Assembly: GCF_017583065.1 (NCBI RefSeq)
Contig: NZ_JAGEVL010000007.1
Span: 434,001-498,000, forward strand
Source: Staphylococcus shinii
GTDB lineage: Bacteria > Bacillota > Bacilli > Staphylococcales > Staphylococcaceae
Length of the DNA: 64,000 nucleotides
Direction: 5' to 3'
In this document: in pieces, positions 20,281 through 31,079 of the stretch
How the letters are laid out: each line of letters opens with the position of its first letter
Numbering within the stretch: the stretch's first letter is position 1
Notes under the pieces: generated by a model
The model's input: the letters and a program-made list of their open reading frames with translations, nothing else
Databases searched by the model: none
What the model was told of the DNA's origin: nothing
Program-made: the position numbers and the translations under genes

Positions 20281-21513
20281 ATGAAAAGATTTTTGACCCT
20301 ATCCACGACATTAAAAACACGGCTTATAGCAGATTTTATCTTGATTATTGCAAGCCAAGCGATTTTACCTTTTTTGGCATTATATTTAACTAGTAAAGTA
20401 AATGCGGTATTTGCCGGTGTTTTCTTAATTGCAAATCTAATAGTAAGTTTTATTGTATCCTTCATAGGTGGATATATTGGAGATAATTATAATAGGAAGA
20501 AAGTGGTGAATTACATTCATTTTCTGTATGCAATCTGTCTTATTATTTTAAGTATAACCGTTACTATGGATGGGATAGGATTAGTTGTATTTTGTGCGAC
20601 AGTCTTTATATTTGAAATTATGTTTGCAGCGAGCGAACCTATCTTTGAGGCAGCGATTATGGATGCAATTTATGAAGAAGTTCGCGAATACGTTTATCAA
20701 CTAAATTATTGGATGTTTAATATAAGTACAGCAATTGGTATGGTGCTAGGCGCTCTACTCTATTTAGGTCATAAACGATTATTATTTGTGATTTTTTTCG
20801 TAGCAATGCTCATAAGTTGGTACCTTTTTGAGAAATACTATGATGTTGAGCAAGTATATAATAAAAAAGAAGAGTTAACTTCTAAATTTAAACATTTTAT
20901 AAATAGTTACCATACTGTTATTAAAGATAAATATTTTATGATGCTAAATTTAGGCTATATGTTAGTTATTATGGCTGAGTTAAGTTTAAATTCTTACGTT
21001 GTAGTGAGATTGAAGTCTGATTTTGACACTTTAAACTTTTTTGGTTTTTACATAGATGGAGTGAGAATGTTTACTGTTATTATGATAATCAACACACTTG
21101 TTGTAGCTACATTAACTTTTACAGTAAATAGAGTTGTGGAATCAACATCCAAAAGAATTGCATTTATTTTAGGTATTATATTATATACTGTTGGTTATAG
21201 TGTGCTAACATCTGCGAGTTCATTTTGGATTTTATGCTTATTCTCAATGATTGCTACATTAGGGGAATTGATATACTCACCTATACAAAATGCACAAAGA
21301 TTTTTAATGATACCAGATGATAAACGAAGTACATACAATACATTTGGTATGGTTTCGTTTTATGGTGGTAACTTATTAGCACGTTCTGGATTAATTATAG
21401 GGGCTTTTGTTTTACCATGGATGATGTCGATATACGTTGCAATCGTTGTTTTAATAGGGTTTGTATTGTTATATTATGCTTTGTTTTGTAACCCGAATAT
21501 TGAAACGAAATAA
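20281..21513 (+). CDS. Major facilitator superfamily transporter
   Basis: A 410-residue, 12-segment permease. The N-terminal half shows the loop motif GGYIGDNYNRKKVV (about residues 62-75), which corresponds to MFS motif A; the central loop is about residues 180-215. It is most like drug/H+ antiporters, but the substrate cannot be inferred. The ATG at 20281 is chosen because AAGGGGG (20265-20271) lies 9 bases upstream; the ATG at 20260 would put that site inside the gene. It stands alone between fabHF and the opp locus, as in S. aureus. Confidence 0.85.
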   Translation: MKRFLTLSTTLKTRLIADFILIIASQAILPFLALYLTSKVNAVFAGVFLIANLIVSFIVSFIGGYIGDNYNRKKVVNYIHFLYAICLIILSITVTMDGIGLVVFCATVFIFEIMFAASEPIFEAAIMDAIYEEVREYVYQLNYWMFNISTAIGMVLGALLYLGHKRLLFVIFFVAMLISWYLFEKYYDVEQVYNKKEELTSKFKHFINSYHTVIKDKYFMMLNLGYMLVIMAELSLNSYVVVRLKSDFDTLNFFGFYIDGVRMFTVIMIINTLVVATLTFTVNRVVESTSKRIAFILGIILYTVGYSVLTSASSFWILCLFSMIATLGELIYSPIQNAQRFLMIPDDKRSTYNTFGMVSFYGGNLLARSGLIIGAFVLPWMMSIYVAIVVLIGFVLLYYALFCNPNIETK

Positions 21514-21610
21514 TAAAAAAGAGAGCAAGAAATCATTGTTGGCTATAATGATTTAGTAGAATTAATCTGTTTTTAGTAAAGATATAATCATTTTCTGTTC
21601 ATATAATGCA

Positions 21611-21651
21611 TTAGTCCGAGACAACTAGTTATGTCTCGGACTAATTTTTTG
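21611..21651 (+). terminator. Terminator after the MFS gene
   Basis: TTAGTCCGAGACA (21611-21623) pairs with TGTCTCGGACTAA (21632-21644), then TTTTTTG. It shares its stem core with the hairpin at 17240-17268. Confidence 0.85.
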
Positions 21652-21728
21652 TTTTGAATGTTTGTTAGCATTACAAAAAATATATAACGTATCACTATTT
21701 TAATTAAATTAACCAATTAGGTTGGGCT

Positions 21729-22103
21729 TTAAATTGAAAATGATATGACGATTGTGAGTATTAAATAAAATAAATTAAAACTAAATGCAATTTTCACCCA
21801 TGGAGAGACAAAATAGTCATCTTTTTTGACTTGCTTAGGTTTGAAAAATTCATCATTTTCCATGGTATCTTTGTGCTTTTTACTTGAAAGCTGATATTTT
21901 AGTCTTCTAAAACCATAACTTGTAGGGTCGAAAATACCTTCTTGTACGATGATAATAATAAAAAAGAATACGGTTAACGAAATAGATATATAGAAGAAAA
22001 TATTAATGAAATAGATTAAGGTATGTGAAACGAAAAACCAAAATAGCAAAGAAAGAATTGGTGTTAAAAGTGCCCAACCAAGTATTGAAGTTAAATTTTT
22101 CAT
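21729..22103 (-). CDS. DUF3899-domain membrane protein
   Basis: A 124-residue protein with three hydrophobic segments: two at the N-terminus (about 9-28 and 31-52) and one at the C-terminus (about 103-123). A charged cytoplasmic stretch (QLSSKKHKDTMENDEFF) lies between. The GIFDPTSYGFRRL motif after the second segment marks the DUF3899 family of Firmicutes. Function unknown. The start at 22103 has AAAGGAGAC upstream. It is divergent from oppB; the same neighbour is found in S. aureus. Confidence 0.8.
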   Translation of the reverse strand: MKNLTSILGWALLTPILSLLFWFFVSHTLIYFINIFFYISISLTVFFFIIIIVQEGIFDPTSYGFRRLKYQLSSKKHKDTMENDEFFKPKQVKKDDYFVSPWVKIAFSFNLFYLILTIVISFSI

Positions 22104-22254
22104 TATTTTGTCTCCTTTAATTAATAAATTTATTGTAACTTAAAATTACTTAGAAATGAATAATAATTGATGGAATTTCTTTTACAACAATACTTATAAG
22201 ATTAATAAATTTATTTAAAAAAAGATTCCTTTAATAATGTAAAGTAAAACAATG

Positions 22255-22306
22255 TTGATTAAAATATGAACTAAAAGTATAATGTTATTAAATATTTCTG
22301 AATATT
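22255..22306 (+). promoter_or_regulatory. opp operon promoter and CodY-like box
   Basis: TTGATT (22255-22260), 17 bases, TATAAT (22278-22283) is a strong sigma-A promoter. ATATTTCTGAATATT (22292-22306) starts at about +2 and matches the CodY box AATTTTCWGAAAATT at 12 of 15 positions with good symmetry. Oligopeptide permeases are known CodY targets in staphylococci, so nutritional repression is likely; binding itself is inferred. Confidence 0.6.
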
Positions 22307-22347
22307 TTGAAGGGAATGTTTATTCTGAAATTAAAGGGGGATAAAAT

Positions 22348-23274
22348 ATGCTTAAGTATATTATGAAGCGTTTAGGGTATATGATTTTGTCATTATTCAT
22401 AATCATAACGATCACGTTTTTCTTAATGAAGTTAATGCCAGGCTCGCCATTTAATGATGAAAAATTAAATGAAGAGCAGAAACAAATTTTAAATGAAAAA
22501 TATGGTCTGAATGATCCGGTACCTGTACAGTATGCCAGTTATTTAAAGAATGTTGTTACGGGGGACTTTGGTAACTCATTCCAATATGACAATCAACCTG
22601 TTTGGGATTTAATAAAACCTAGGTTATTACCATCGTTTGAGATGGGGATGACGGCGATGGTTATCGGAGTAATACTAGGTTTGATTTTGGGGGTTATAGC
22701 AGCAGTACGGCAAAACACCTGGGTGGATTATTCTGCAACGGTAATTTCGGTTATTGCGGTTTCAGTACCTTCATTTGTGTTAGCAGTATTATTACAGTAT
22801 GTCTTTTCAGTAAGATTACAATGGTTTCCTGTTGCTGGTTGGGAAGGGATATCAACAGCAGTGCTACCTTCACTAGCTTTATCTGCAGCAGTACTGGCAA
22901 CCGTGGCTAGATACATAAGAGCGGAAATGATTGAAGTATTAAGTTCAGATTATATCTTGTTAGCACGCGCCAAAGGTAATTCAACAATGAGAGTTTTATT
23001 CGGTCATGCATTAAGAAATGCATTAATTCCAGTTATAACAATTATAGTACCGATGTTAGCGAGTATACTAACGGGTACATTGACAATTGAAAATATCTTT
23101 GGCGTGCCTGGTTTAGGGGATCAATTCGTTAGATCAATAACGACAAATGATTTCCCAGTTATCATGGCTACGACAATTTTATTCAGTACACTATTTATCG
23201 TTTCTATTTTCCTTGTAGACATATTATATGGTGTTATTGATCCACGTATTCGTGTACAAGGGGGTAAAAAATAA
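22348..23274 (+). CDS. oppB: Oligopeptide ABC transporter permease OppB
   Basis: A 308-residue inner-membrane permease with six expected segments. The N-terminus MLKYIMKRLGYMILSLFIII, the LMPGSPF loop, and the permease EAA loop YILLARAKGNSTMRVLFGHALRNALIPV (about residues 203-230) define the OppB/DppB family. AAGGGGGAT precedes ATG 22348. First gene of oppBCDFA; its stop TAA shares the final A with the oppC start (TAATG), indicating translational coupling. Confidence 0.95.
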   Translation: MLKYIMKRLGYMILSLFIIITITFFLMKLMPGSPFNDEKLNEEQKQILNEKYGLNDPVPVQYASYLKNVVTGDFGNSFQYDNQPVWDLIKPRLLPSFEMGMTAMVIGVILGLILGVIAAVRQNTWVDYSATVISVIAVSVPSFVLAVLLQYVFSVRLQWFPVAGWEGISTAVLPSLALSAAVLATVARYIRAEMIEVLSSDYILLARAKGNSTMRVLFGHALRNALIPVITIIVPMLASILTGTLTIENIFGVPGLGDQFVRSITTNDFPVIMATTILFSTLFIVSIFLVDILYGVIDPRIRVQGGKK

Positions 23275-24341
23275 TGACTGATAAAAGAGATAAAAAATTA
23301 AATGATGATCATTCAAATGCAGTGATGACTACTACCTCTGAAGCTATTCCAGCATCTGATTTTATTAGAAGTAACAACGATATAGAAAAAGAACCAGAAA
23401 TGCAAAGAGAGAGCAAAAACTTTTGGCAAGATGCATGGACGCAATTGAAACGGAATAAACTCGCAGTAGTAGGTATGATTGGTTTAATTATTATTGTGTT
23501 ATTAGCGTTGATAGGGCCGCTGTTAAGTTCACATGATTATGCTGAACAAGATGTTGAACGTCGTAACTTACCAGCTAAAATACCAGTGTTAGATCAAATT
23601 TCATTCTTACCTTTTGATGGTGAAGGCGCACAAGGCGTTGATGCTTATAAAGAAGCTGGCGTTAAAGAGAATTTCTGGTTTGGTACAGACCAATTAGGTA
23701 GAGATTTATGGTCAAGAACATGGCAAGGTGCACAAGTGTCATTATTTATTGGTGTTGTCGCTGCCTTACTAGATATATTTATAGGTGTCATTTATGGAGC
23801 GATATCAGGATTCTTTGGTGGTCGGTTAGATAATGTCATGCAACGTATTATAGAAATAGTTGCTTCTATTCCAACACTTATTGTTGTGATTTTATTTGTA
23901 TTGATCTTTGAACCATCTATATGGACGATTATTTTAGCGATGGCTATAACAGGCTGGATTGGTATGAGTCGTGTCGTTCGTGGAGAATTTTTAAAATTAA
24001 AAAATCAAGAATTTGTTTTGGCATCGAAGACATTAGGAGCATCAAAATTTAAATTAATTTTCAAACATATCTTGCCTAACACGTTAGGGGTTATCGTAGT
24101 TACTTCAATGTTTACAGTACCTAACGCAATATTCTTTGAAGCATTCTTAAGCTTTATTGGTATTGGGGTACCTGCACCAAGAACATCATTAGGTTCATTG
24201 GTAAATGAAGGAAGAGCAATGTTGCTCATCCATCCGCATGAATTATTTATACCAGCATTAGTATTGAGTTTATTGATTTTATTCTTCTATCTATTTAGTG
24301 ATGGATTACGTGATGCATTTGATCCGAAAATGCGTAGATAA
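23274..24341 (+). CDS. oppC: Oligopeptide ABC transporter permease OppC
   Basis: A 355-residue permease partner of OppB. It has a long charged cytoplasmic N-terminus (about 1-60), the FWQDAWTQLKRNKLAVVGM opening of the OppC family, the FWFGTDQLGRDLWSR motif typical of DppC/OppC (about 136-150), and the EAA loop EFVLASKTLGASKFKLIFKH (about 245-264). Start overlaps the oppB stop by one base. Forms the transmembrane channel together with OppB. Confidence 0.95.
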   Translation: MTDKRDKKLNDDHSNAVMTTTSEAIPASDFIRSNNDIEKEPEMQRESKNFWQDAWTQLKRNKLAVVGMIGLIIIVLLALIGPLLSSHDYAEQDVERRNLPAKIPVLDQISFLPFDGEGAQGVDAYKEAGVKENFWFGTDQLGRDLWSRTWQGAQVSLFIGVVAALLDIFIGVIYGAISGFFGGRLDNVMQRIIEIVASIPTLIVVILFVLIFEPSIWTIILAMAITGWIGMSRVVRGEFLKLKNQEFVLASKTLGASKFKLIFKHILPNTLGVIVVTSMFTVPNAIFFEAFLSFIGIGVPAPRTSLGSLVNEGRAMLLIHPHELFIPALVLSLLILFFYLFSDGLRDAFDPKMRR

Positions 24342-24359
24342 TAAAAGGAGGCAACAGAT

Positions 24360-25442
24360 ATGTCAGAAAGAATATTAGAAGTTAGTGATTTGCATGTTTC
24401 CTTTGACATCGACGCAGGGGAAGTGCAAGCGGTAAGAGGCGTTGACTTTGTTATCGATAAAGGGGAGACATTAGCAATTGTTGGTGAATCTGGTTCAGGT
24501 AAATCGGTAACAACGAAAGCTATTACTAAATTATTTCAAGGTGACGCCGGGAGAATTAAAAAAGGACAAATTAATTTCTTAGGTGAAGATTTAGCTAAAA
24601 AGTCAGAACAAGAATTAATTAAATTACGTGGTAAAGATATTTCTATGATTTTCCAAGACCCAATGACATCATTAAATCCAACAATGAAAATTGGGAAACA
24701 GGTAATGGAACCACTAATTAAACATAAAAATTATAATAAAGCGGACGCTAAAAAAAGAGCGTTAGAAATTTTGAATCTAGTGGGCTTACCGAATGCTGAA
24801 AAACGATTTAATGCATATCCACATCAATTTTCAGGTGGACAAAGGCAAAGAATCGTAATAGCAACAGCACTCGCATGTGAACCTAAAGTGCTTATCGCAG
24901 ATGAACCTACTACAGCACTCGATGTGACTATGCAAGCACAAATATTAGAACTTATGAAAGAGCTTCAACATAAAATTAGCACCTCTATTATATTTATTAC
25001 ACATGATCTAGGTGTTGTAGCAAACATAGCGGATAGAGTTGCTGTTATGTATGGCGGCCAAATGGTAGAAACAGGTGATGTAGATGAAATATTCTATGAT
25101 CCTAAACATCCATATACTTGGGGATTGCTTTCCTCAATGCCAGATTTATCAACAGGTACAGATACAGAGTTACTAGCAATACCGGGTACACCGCCTGATT
25201 TGCTACACCCACCAAAAGGCGACGCATTTGCGGACCGTAGTCAATTCGCTTTAGACATTGATTTTAAGACACCACCACCGTGGTTTCAAGTATCGCCAAC
25301 ACATTTTGTAAAATCATGGTTATTGGACGAGCGTGCGCCTCATATAGAACCACCTGAAATGGTCAAAAAACGTTTGCGTAATATGCCGAATAACTTTGGT
25401 AAACCACAACAGGTAGAAAGGGTGTCGTTCAATGGAGAATAG
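24360..25442 (+). CDS. oppD: Oligopeptide ABC transporter ATPase OppD
   Basis: A 360-residue ATPase. Walker A GESGSGKS (about 42-49), Q-loop FQDPMTSLNP, signature FSGGQRQRI (about 158), Walker B VLIADEPTTALD and the switch His in FITHDLG are all present. The C-terminal OppD/OppF extension (PDLLHPPKGD...) lacks the four-cysteine Fe-S motif seen in some DppD/OppD proteins. AAAGGAGGC (24342-24350) precedes the start. Its last 11 bases overlap oppF. Confidence 0.95.
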   Translation: MSERILEVSDLHVSFDIDAGEVQAVRGVDFVIDKGETLAIVGESGSGKSVTTKAITKLFQGDAGRIKKGQINFLGEDLAKKSEQELIKLRGKDISMIFQDPMTSLNPTMKIGKQVMEPLIKHKNYNKADAKKRALEILNLVGLPNAEKRFNAYPHQFSGGQRQRIVIATALACEPKVLIADEPTTALDVTMQAQILELMKELQHKISTSIIFITHDLGVVANIADRVAVMYGGQMVETGDVDEIFYDPKHPYTWGLLSSMPDLSTGTDTELLAIPGTPPDLLHPPKGDAFADRSQFALDIDFKTPPPWFQVSPTHFVKSWLLDERAPHIEPPEMVKKRLRNMPNNFGKPQQVERVSFNGE

Positions 25443-26376
25443 TAATGAGCTATTATTGCAAGTGAAAAATTTAAAACAATATTTTAACGAAGGTAAGCGA
25501 AATGAAGTTAGAGCTATTGAAAATATTTCTTTTGATGTATATAAGGGCGAAACTTTTGGACTTGTTGGTGAATCTGGTTGTGGAAAGTCAACAACAGGCA
25601 AAGCAATTATTAAATTAAATGACATAACAGATGGCGAGATTTTATATGAAGGTGTAGATATCCAAAAAATTAAAAACCGTAAAGATTCTTTGAAATTCAA
25701 TAAAAAAATTCAGATGATTTTCCAAGATCCTTATGCTTCATTAAATCCAAGGCTTAAAGTAATGGATATCGTAGCTGAAGGTATTGATATACACAAACTT
25801 TCAACAGGGGTAAAAGACCGTAAAAGACGTGTTTATGATTTGCTAGAAACTGTTGGTTTAAGTAAAGAGCATGCCAATCGTTATCCCCATGAATTCTCAG
25901 GTGGACAACGTCAACGTATAGGAATTGCAAGAGCATTAGCAGTGGAACCGGAGTTTATTATTGCCGATGAGCCTATTTCGGCATTAGATGTATCAATTCA
26001 AGCTCAAGTGGTAAATTTATTATTGAAATTACAAAGAGAGCGTGGCATTACATTCTTGTTTATTGCCCATGATCTATCGATGGTTAAATATATCTCAGAC
26101 AGAATTGCAGTTATGCATTTTGGTAAAATTGTAGAAATAGGTAGTGCAGATGAAATTTACAATCATCCAATGCATCCATACACAAAATCATTACTTTCTG
26201 CTGTACCTCAGCCTGACCCTGAAAGTGAAAGAGTTAGAAAAAGAACTCACTTTAAAGAAGATGACACTAAAAATAGTCAACGATCGTTACATGAAATTAG
26301 AGCAAGTCATTATGTATTTACCACAGATGAAGAAGCTGAAGAATTAAAATCTCAATCACAAGCAGCTTCTGTTTAA
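25432..26376 (+). CDS. oppF: Oligopeptide ABC transporter ATPase OppF
   Basis: A 314-residue ATPase paired with OppD. Walker A GESGCGKS (about 46-53), Q-loop FQDPYASLNPRLKV, signature FSGGQRQRIGIARALAV, Walker B FIIADEPISALD and LFIAHDLSMV are seen. The start overlaps the oppD end by 11 bases and has GAAAGGGTG ahead of it. A short acidic tail ends the protein. oppA follows after 20 bases. Confidence 0.95.
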   Translation: MENSNELLLQVKNLKQYFNEGKRNEVRAIENISFDVYKGETFGLVGESGCGKSTTGKAIIKLNDITDGEILYEGVDIQKIKNRKDSLKFNKKIQMIFQDPYASLNPRLKVMDIVAEGIDIHKLSTGVKDRKRRVYDLLETVGLSKEHANRYPHEFSGGQRQRIGIARALAVEPEFIIADEPISALDVSIQAQVVNLLLKLQRERGITFLFIAHDLSMVKYISDRIAVMHFGKIVEIGSADEIYNHPMHPYTKSLLSAVPQPDPESERVRKRTHFKEDDTKNSQRSLHEIRASHYVFTTDEEAEELKSQSQAASV

Positions 26377-26396
26377 CAGGGAAAGGGGGGAATATG

Positions 26397-28046
26397 ATGA
26401 AAAAATTCAAGTTCTTAATTATTTTAGTAGCACTATCAGTTGTGTTAGCAGGTTGTGGTAACGCTGAAGGGGTGTACTCAGATAAAGGTCAGGTATTTAG
26501 AAAAGTGATACCACAAGATATTTCTTCATTAGATACGGCATTAGCTACTGATACAGTTTCATTTGATATATATAATCAAGTATATGAAGGGCTATATACT
26601 TTAGACGAAAATGATAAAGCTAAACCAGGTGTCGCAAAAGCTATGCCCAAAGAAAGCAACGGCGGTAAAACTTTGACAATTGATTTACGTAAAGATGCAA
26701 AATGGTCAAATGGAGATCCAGTTACGGCGCATGATTTTGAATTTGCGTGGAAACGCGTCGTTAATCCAGACACGGCATCTGAATATGCTTATATTATGTA
26801 TGATTTGAAAAATGCTGAAGAAATAAATATGGGCAAAAAAGAAGTAGATGAGCTAGGCGTTAAAGCAGTAGATGACCACACGTTGAAAGTAGAATTAACA
26901 AAACCTATACCATATATGAACGAGATGCTGGCCTTTGCAACGTTTATGCCACAAAATGAAAAAGCTGTGAAGAAAGCCGGGCAACAATATGGCACTACAG
27001 CTGATAAAACAGTATTCAATGGACCATTTAAAGTCAAAGATTGGAAAGTTGAAGATAAAATACAACTTGTTAAAAATGATGATTATTGGGATAAAAAAGC
27101 AGTGAATTTAGACCGTGTAAATTATAAAGTGTTGAAAGACCAGCAAGCAGGGGCCTCATTGTATGATACAGGTTCTATAGATGACACAACGATTACAGCT
27201 GATCAAGTAGATAAATATGCAGATAACCCTGGATTAAAGAAACGTTTATTAGCAAGTACATTTTATATTAAATTAAATCGAGACAATGTACCGGAATTTA
27301 AAAACAAAGACTTAAGATTAGCAATTTCACAAGCTATCAATAAAGAAGGCTATGTAAATTCAGTTAAAAATAATGGTTCTGAGGCTACAGATGGTTTTAC
27401 TTCTAAATTAACAGCTAAAACACCAGACGGTAAGGATTTTACCGAATCAATCGATTCGCCATTAACATATAATCCAAAAGCAGCAAAACAACATTTAGAG
27501 AAAGCCAAAAAAGATTTAGGGATCAAAGAATTAACATTTACAATGAATACAGAAGATACTCCAGATGCAAAAATATCAGCAGAGTATATTAAAGCGCAAG
27601 TTGAAAGTAATTTGCCAGGAGTTACATTGAAAATTAAACAATTACCATTTAAACAAAGAGTGAACCAAGAACATTCTGAAACATTTGAAGCATCATTATC
27701 TGGTTGGGGCCCAGATTACCCAGATCCATTAACATTCTTGAATATTATGACTACAGGTAATCCATCTAATAATACGGGATGGGGTAATAAAGAATTCGAT
27801 AAATTAGTTAAAGATGCCAATGGCAAATTATTGAAGAAACCGGAAGAACGTAATGCAGCTATGAAGGAAGCAGAGGAGTTACTATTAGCAGAAGCACCAG
27901 TTGCACCAATATACCAAAAAGGGGAAGCGCACTTAACTAACCCACAAGTTAAAGGTTTGGTATATCATCAAATTGGTGGAGATACAACACTAAAACATGT
28001 GAAAATTGATAAGAGTATCGATCCTAAAACTGGTAAAAAGAAATAA
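26397..28046 (+). CDS. oppA: Oligopeptide-binding lipoprotein OppA
   Basis: A 549-residue extracellular solute-binding protein (SBP family 5). The signal peptide ends in the lipobox VLAGC (Cys20), so it is tethered to the membrane by a lipid. The binding fold shows the family signature region EGLYTLDENDKAKPGVAKA and the C-terminal PDYPDPLTFLNIM and YQKGEAHL segments. Two adjacent ATGs exist; 26397 is preferred because GGGGGG ends at 26390, leaving 6 bases. Last gene of oppBCDFA. It delivers peptides to OppBC for nutrition or peptide sensing. Confidence 0.95.
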   Translation: MKKFKFLIILVALSVVLAGCGNAEGVYSDKGQVFRKVIPQDISSLDTALATDTVSFDIYNQVYEGLYTLDENDKAKPGVAKAMPKESNGGKTLTIDLRKDAKWSNGDPVTAHDFEFAWKRVVNPDTASEYAYIMYDLKNAEEINMGKKEVDELGVKAVDDHTLKVELTKPIPYMNEMLAFATFMPQNEKAVKKAGQQYGTTADKTVFNGPFKVKDWKVEDKIQLVKNDDYWDKKAVNLDRVNYKVLKDQQAGASLYDTGSIDDTTITADQVDKYADNPGLKKRLLASTFYIKLNRDNVPEFKNKDLRLAISQAINKEGYVNSVKNNGSEATDGFTSKLTAKTPDGKDFTESIDSPLTYNPKAAKQHLEKAKKDLGIKELTFTMNTEDTPDAKISAEYIKAQVESNLPGVTLKIKQLPFKQRVNQEHSETFEASLSGWGPDYPDPLTFLNIMTTGNPSNNTGWGNKEFDKLVKDANGKLLKKPEERNAAMKEAEELLLAEAPVAPIYQKGEAHLTNPQVKGLVYHQIGGDTTLKHVKIDKSIDPKTGKKK

Positions 28047-28060
28047 AAAATAAGCATTAA

Positions 28061-28096
28061 AAAAGGAGAATCCAATGTACTGGATTCTCCTTTTTA
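28061..28096. terminator. Bidirectional terminator between oppA and trpS
   Basis: AAAGGAGAATCCA (28062-28074) pairs perfectly with TGGATTCTCCTTT (28081-28093), with A and T runs outside. It serves the convergent oppA and trpS transcripts. Confidence 0.9.
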
Positions 28097-28123
28097 TATT
28101 GTGGGCATTTTAAGGTCAATAAC

Positions 28124-29417
<1,294 letters not shown>

Positions 29418-29813
29418 ATGGTAACATTATTTACTTCACCAAGTTGCACATCTTGCCGTAAAGCGAAAGCATGGTTACAAGAACATGACATTCCGTATAC
29501 GGAGCGTAACATTTTTTCAGAACACTTAACAATTGACGAAATCAAACAAATTTTAAAAATGACTGAAGACGGTACTGATGAAATTATATCTACACGTTCT
29601 AAAACATACCAAAAATTAAATGTAGATATTGATGCATTACCACTTCAAGATTTATATTCAATTATTCAAGATAACCCTGGTTTATTACGTCGTCCAATTA
29701 TTTTAGACGAAAAACGTCTACAAGTTGGTTATAACGAAGATGAAATCAGACGTTTCTTACCTAGAAAAGTTCGTACGTTTCAATTGCAAGAAGCGCAACG
29801 TATGGTTGACTAA
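29418..29813 (+). CDS. spxA: Redox-responsive regulator Spx
   Basis: A 131-residue ArsC-fold protein that binds the RNA polymerase alpha C-terminal domain and reprograms transcription under disulfide stress. The CxxC redox switch is present (Cys10, Cys13 in [10 protein letters not shown]), along with [21 protein letters not shown] and an exact family length. ATG 29418 is chosen with GGAGAGTGAG upstream. Spx is a ClpXP substrate, and its adaptor SpxH (YjbH) is encoded 5 kb away at 34338; MecA, a ClpC adaptor, is the next gene. The terminator follows. Confidence 0.97.
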   Translation: MVTLFTSPSCTSCRKAKAWLQEHDIPYTERNIFSEHLTIDEIKQILKMTEDGTDEIISTRSKTYQKLNVDIDALPLQDLYSIIQDNPGLLRRPIILDEKRLQVGYNEDEIRRFLPRKVRTFQLQEAQRMVD

Positions 29814-29843
29814 GACAAATTATAAGTGAAATAAATAAACCTT

Positions 29844-29886
29844 AAACCATAAAGTAATGAATTAAAAGTTACTTTATGGTTTTGTT
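29844..29886 (+). terminator. spxA terminator
   Basis: AAACCATAAAGTAA (29844-29857) pairs with TTACTTTATGGTTT (29869-29882), then TG and T-rich sequence. Confidence 0.85.
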
Positions 29887-29899
29887 ATATTTAACATAA

Positions 29900-30014
29900 C
29901 AAATATTCAGGGGCTTAGGTCAAACGCAAAGGTTGCCTAAGTGAAAAAATAGATTTAATATAGAGATAAGTTAATTTTGACGCAGCACGCTTGAATAGTT
30001 AGTGCTGTTTTTTT
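29900..30014 (+). ncRNA. Possible small RNA between spxA and mecA
   Basis: After the spxA terminator, and before any coding sequence, lies a second intrinsic terminator: CAGCAC (29985-29990), a 13-base loop, GTGCTG, and seven T. Just upstream is a small stem, CTTAGG...CCTAAG (about 29914-29941). A terminator without a gene ahead of it suggests an independent short transcript. No good promoter is seen; it could instead be a leader attenuator for mecA. Low certainty. Confidence 0.3.
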
Positions 30015-30151
30015 GGCTAATATAAGGGTATATGTTAATATAAGATACTAATTGGAATTTAGTGAAATTTAATCAAACAAATCAATTGTAATTATTGCTA
30101 TGTTCTAATACAATATGATTACTATTCATCGACTGTAAGGAGTGAGATGAT

Positions 30152-30868
30152 ATGAGAATAGAGCGCGTTGACGATACTACCGTTAAATTATTTATAACAT
30201 ATAGTGATATTGAAGCAAGAGGGTTTAAACGTGAAGATTTATGGACTAATCGCAAACGTGGAGAAGAATTCTTTTGGAATATGATGGAAGAAATTAATGA
30301 AGAAGAAGACTTTGTTGTTGAAGGCCCGTTATGGATTCAAGTACATGCTTTTGAAAAAGGTGTTGAGGTGACGATATCTAAATCTAAAAATGAAGATTTG
30401 ATTAATATGTCAGAGGACGATAGTGAACAGCTTGATTACCAAGTAAATGATTTATTATCACAGACGTTTGATCAAGACGATAGTTTAGAAGATTTATTTG
30501 AGCAACGTCAACAACAGAAAGAAAATAGCCATAGCCAAGAACGCAACGACCATAAGCAACAAAATACACGTACCGTTATTGTTAAATTTAGTGATTTAGA
30601 AGAAGTAATCGATTATGCACATCACAACGATCAAGTGACAGATGCATTTGAAGATTTATTATATAGTCTTAACAATATTTATTATTACGCTGTGCACTTT
30701 GACGAAAATGTAGATCAAGAAACAATTAATGATAGTTATAGTCAATTACTTGAGTTCGCATATCCTACTGATAAATCAGAAGTATATTTAAATGACTACG
30801 CAAAAATAATTATGAGCCATAATGTCGCTTCGCAAGTGAGACGTTATTTTCCAAACACTGCAGAATAA
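30152..30868 (+). CDS. mecA: ClpC adaptor protein MecA
   Basis: A 238-residue adaptor that delivers substrates to ClpCP; unrelated to methicillin resistance mecA. The N-terminal substrate domain starts MRIERVDDTTVKLFITYSD, a Gln/Glu-rich linker lies near 120-148, and the C-terminal ClpC-binding domain runs VIVKFSDLEEVIDYAHH to the end SQVRRYFPN. GTAAGGAGTGAG precedes ATG 30152. Its neighbours spxA, coiA and pepF match the order in Bacillus and S. aureus. Confidence 0.96.
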   Translation: MRIERVDDTTVKLFITYSDIEARGFKREDLWTNRKRGEEFFWNMMEEINEEEDFVVEGPLWIQVHAFEKGVEVTISKSKNEDLINMSEDDSEQLDYQVNDLLSQTFDQDDSLEDLFEQRQQQKENSHSQERNDHKQQNTRTVIVKFSDLEEVIDYAHHNDQVTDAFEDLLYSLNNIYYYAVHFDENVDQETINDSYSQLLEFAYPTDKSEVYLNDYAKIIMSHNVASQVRRYFPNTAE

Positions 30869-30957
30869 TTAATATGAATAAAATTATAAAGAACAACATA
30901 ACCATTTCTACAATTAATTTGTAATATATAGAGTTATGTTTTGTTTAAAAAGATTTA

Positions 30958-30993
30958 AAACCAACAAAGCTTATGTTTTGTTGGTTTTTTTAT
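30958..30993 (+). terminator. mecA terminator
   Basis: AAACCAACAAA (30958-30968) pairs with TTTGTTGGTTT (30977-30987), followed by T residues. Confidence 0.85.
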
Positions 30994-31079
30994 ATCATTA
31001 TATCAAGTGAGTATATAGTACAGTTTATTAAAGTAATTTGTGTGAAATCACCGTGTATACTAAATGAGGTGATTTAAAT

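Noticed and set aside
30152-30868. mecA as a methicillin-resistance gene
   Set aside because: The protein is the ClpC adaptor MecA; there is no penicillin-binding domain.
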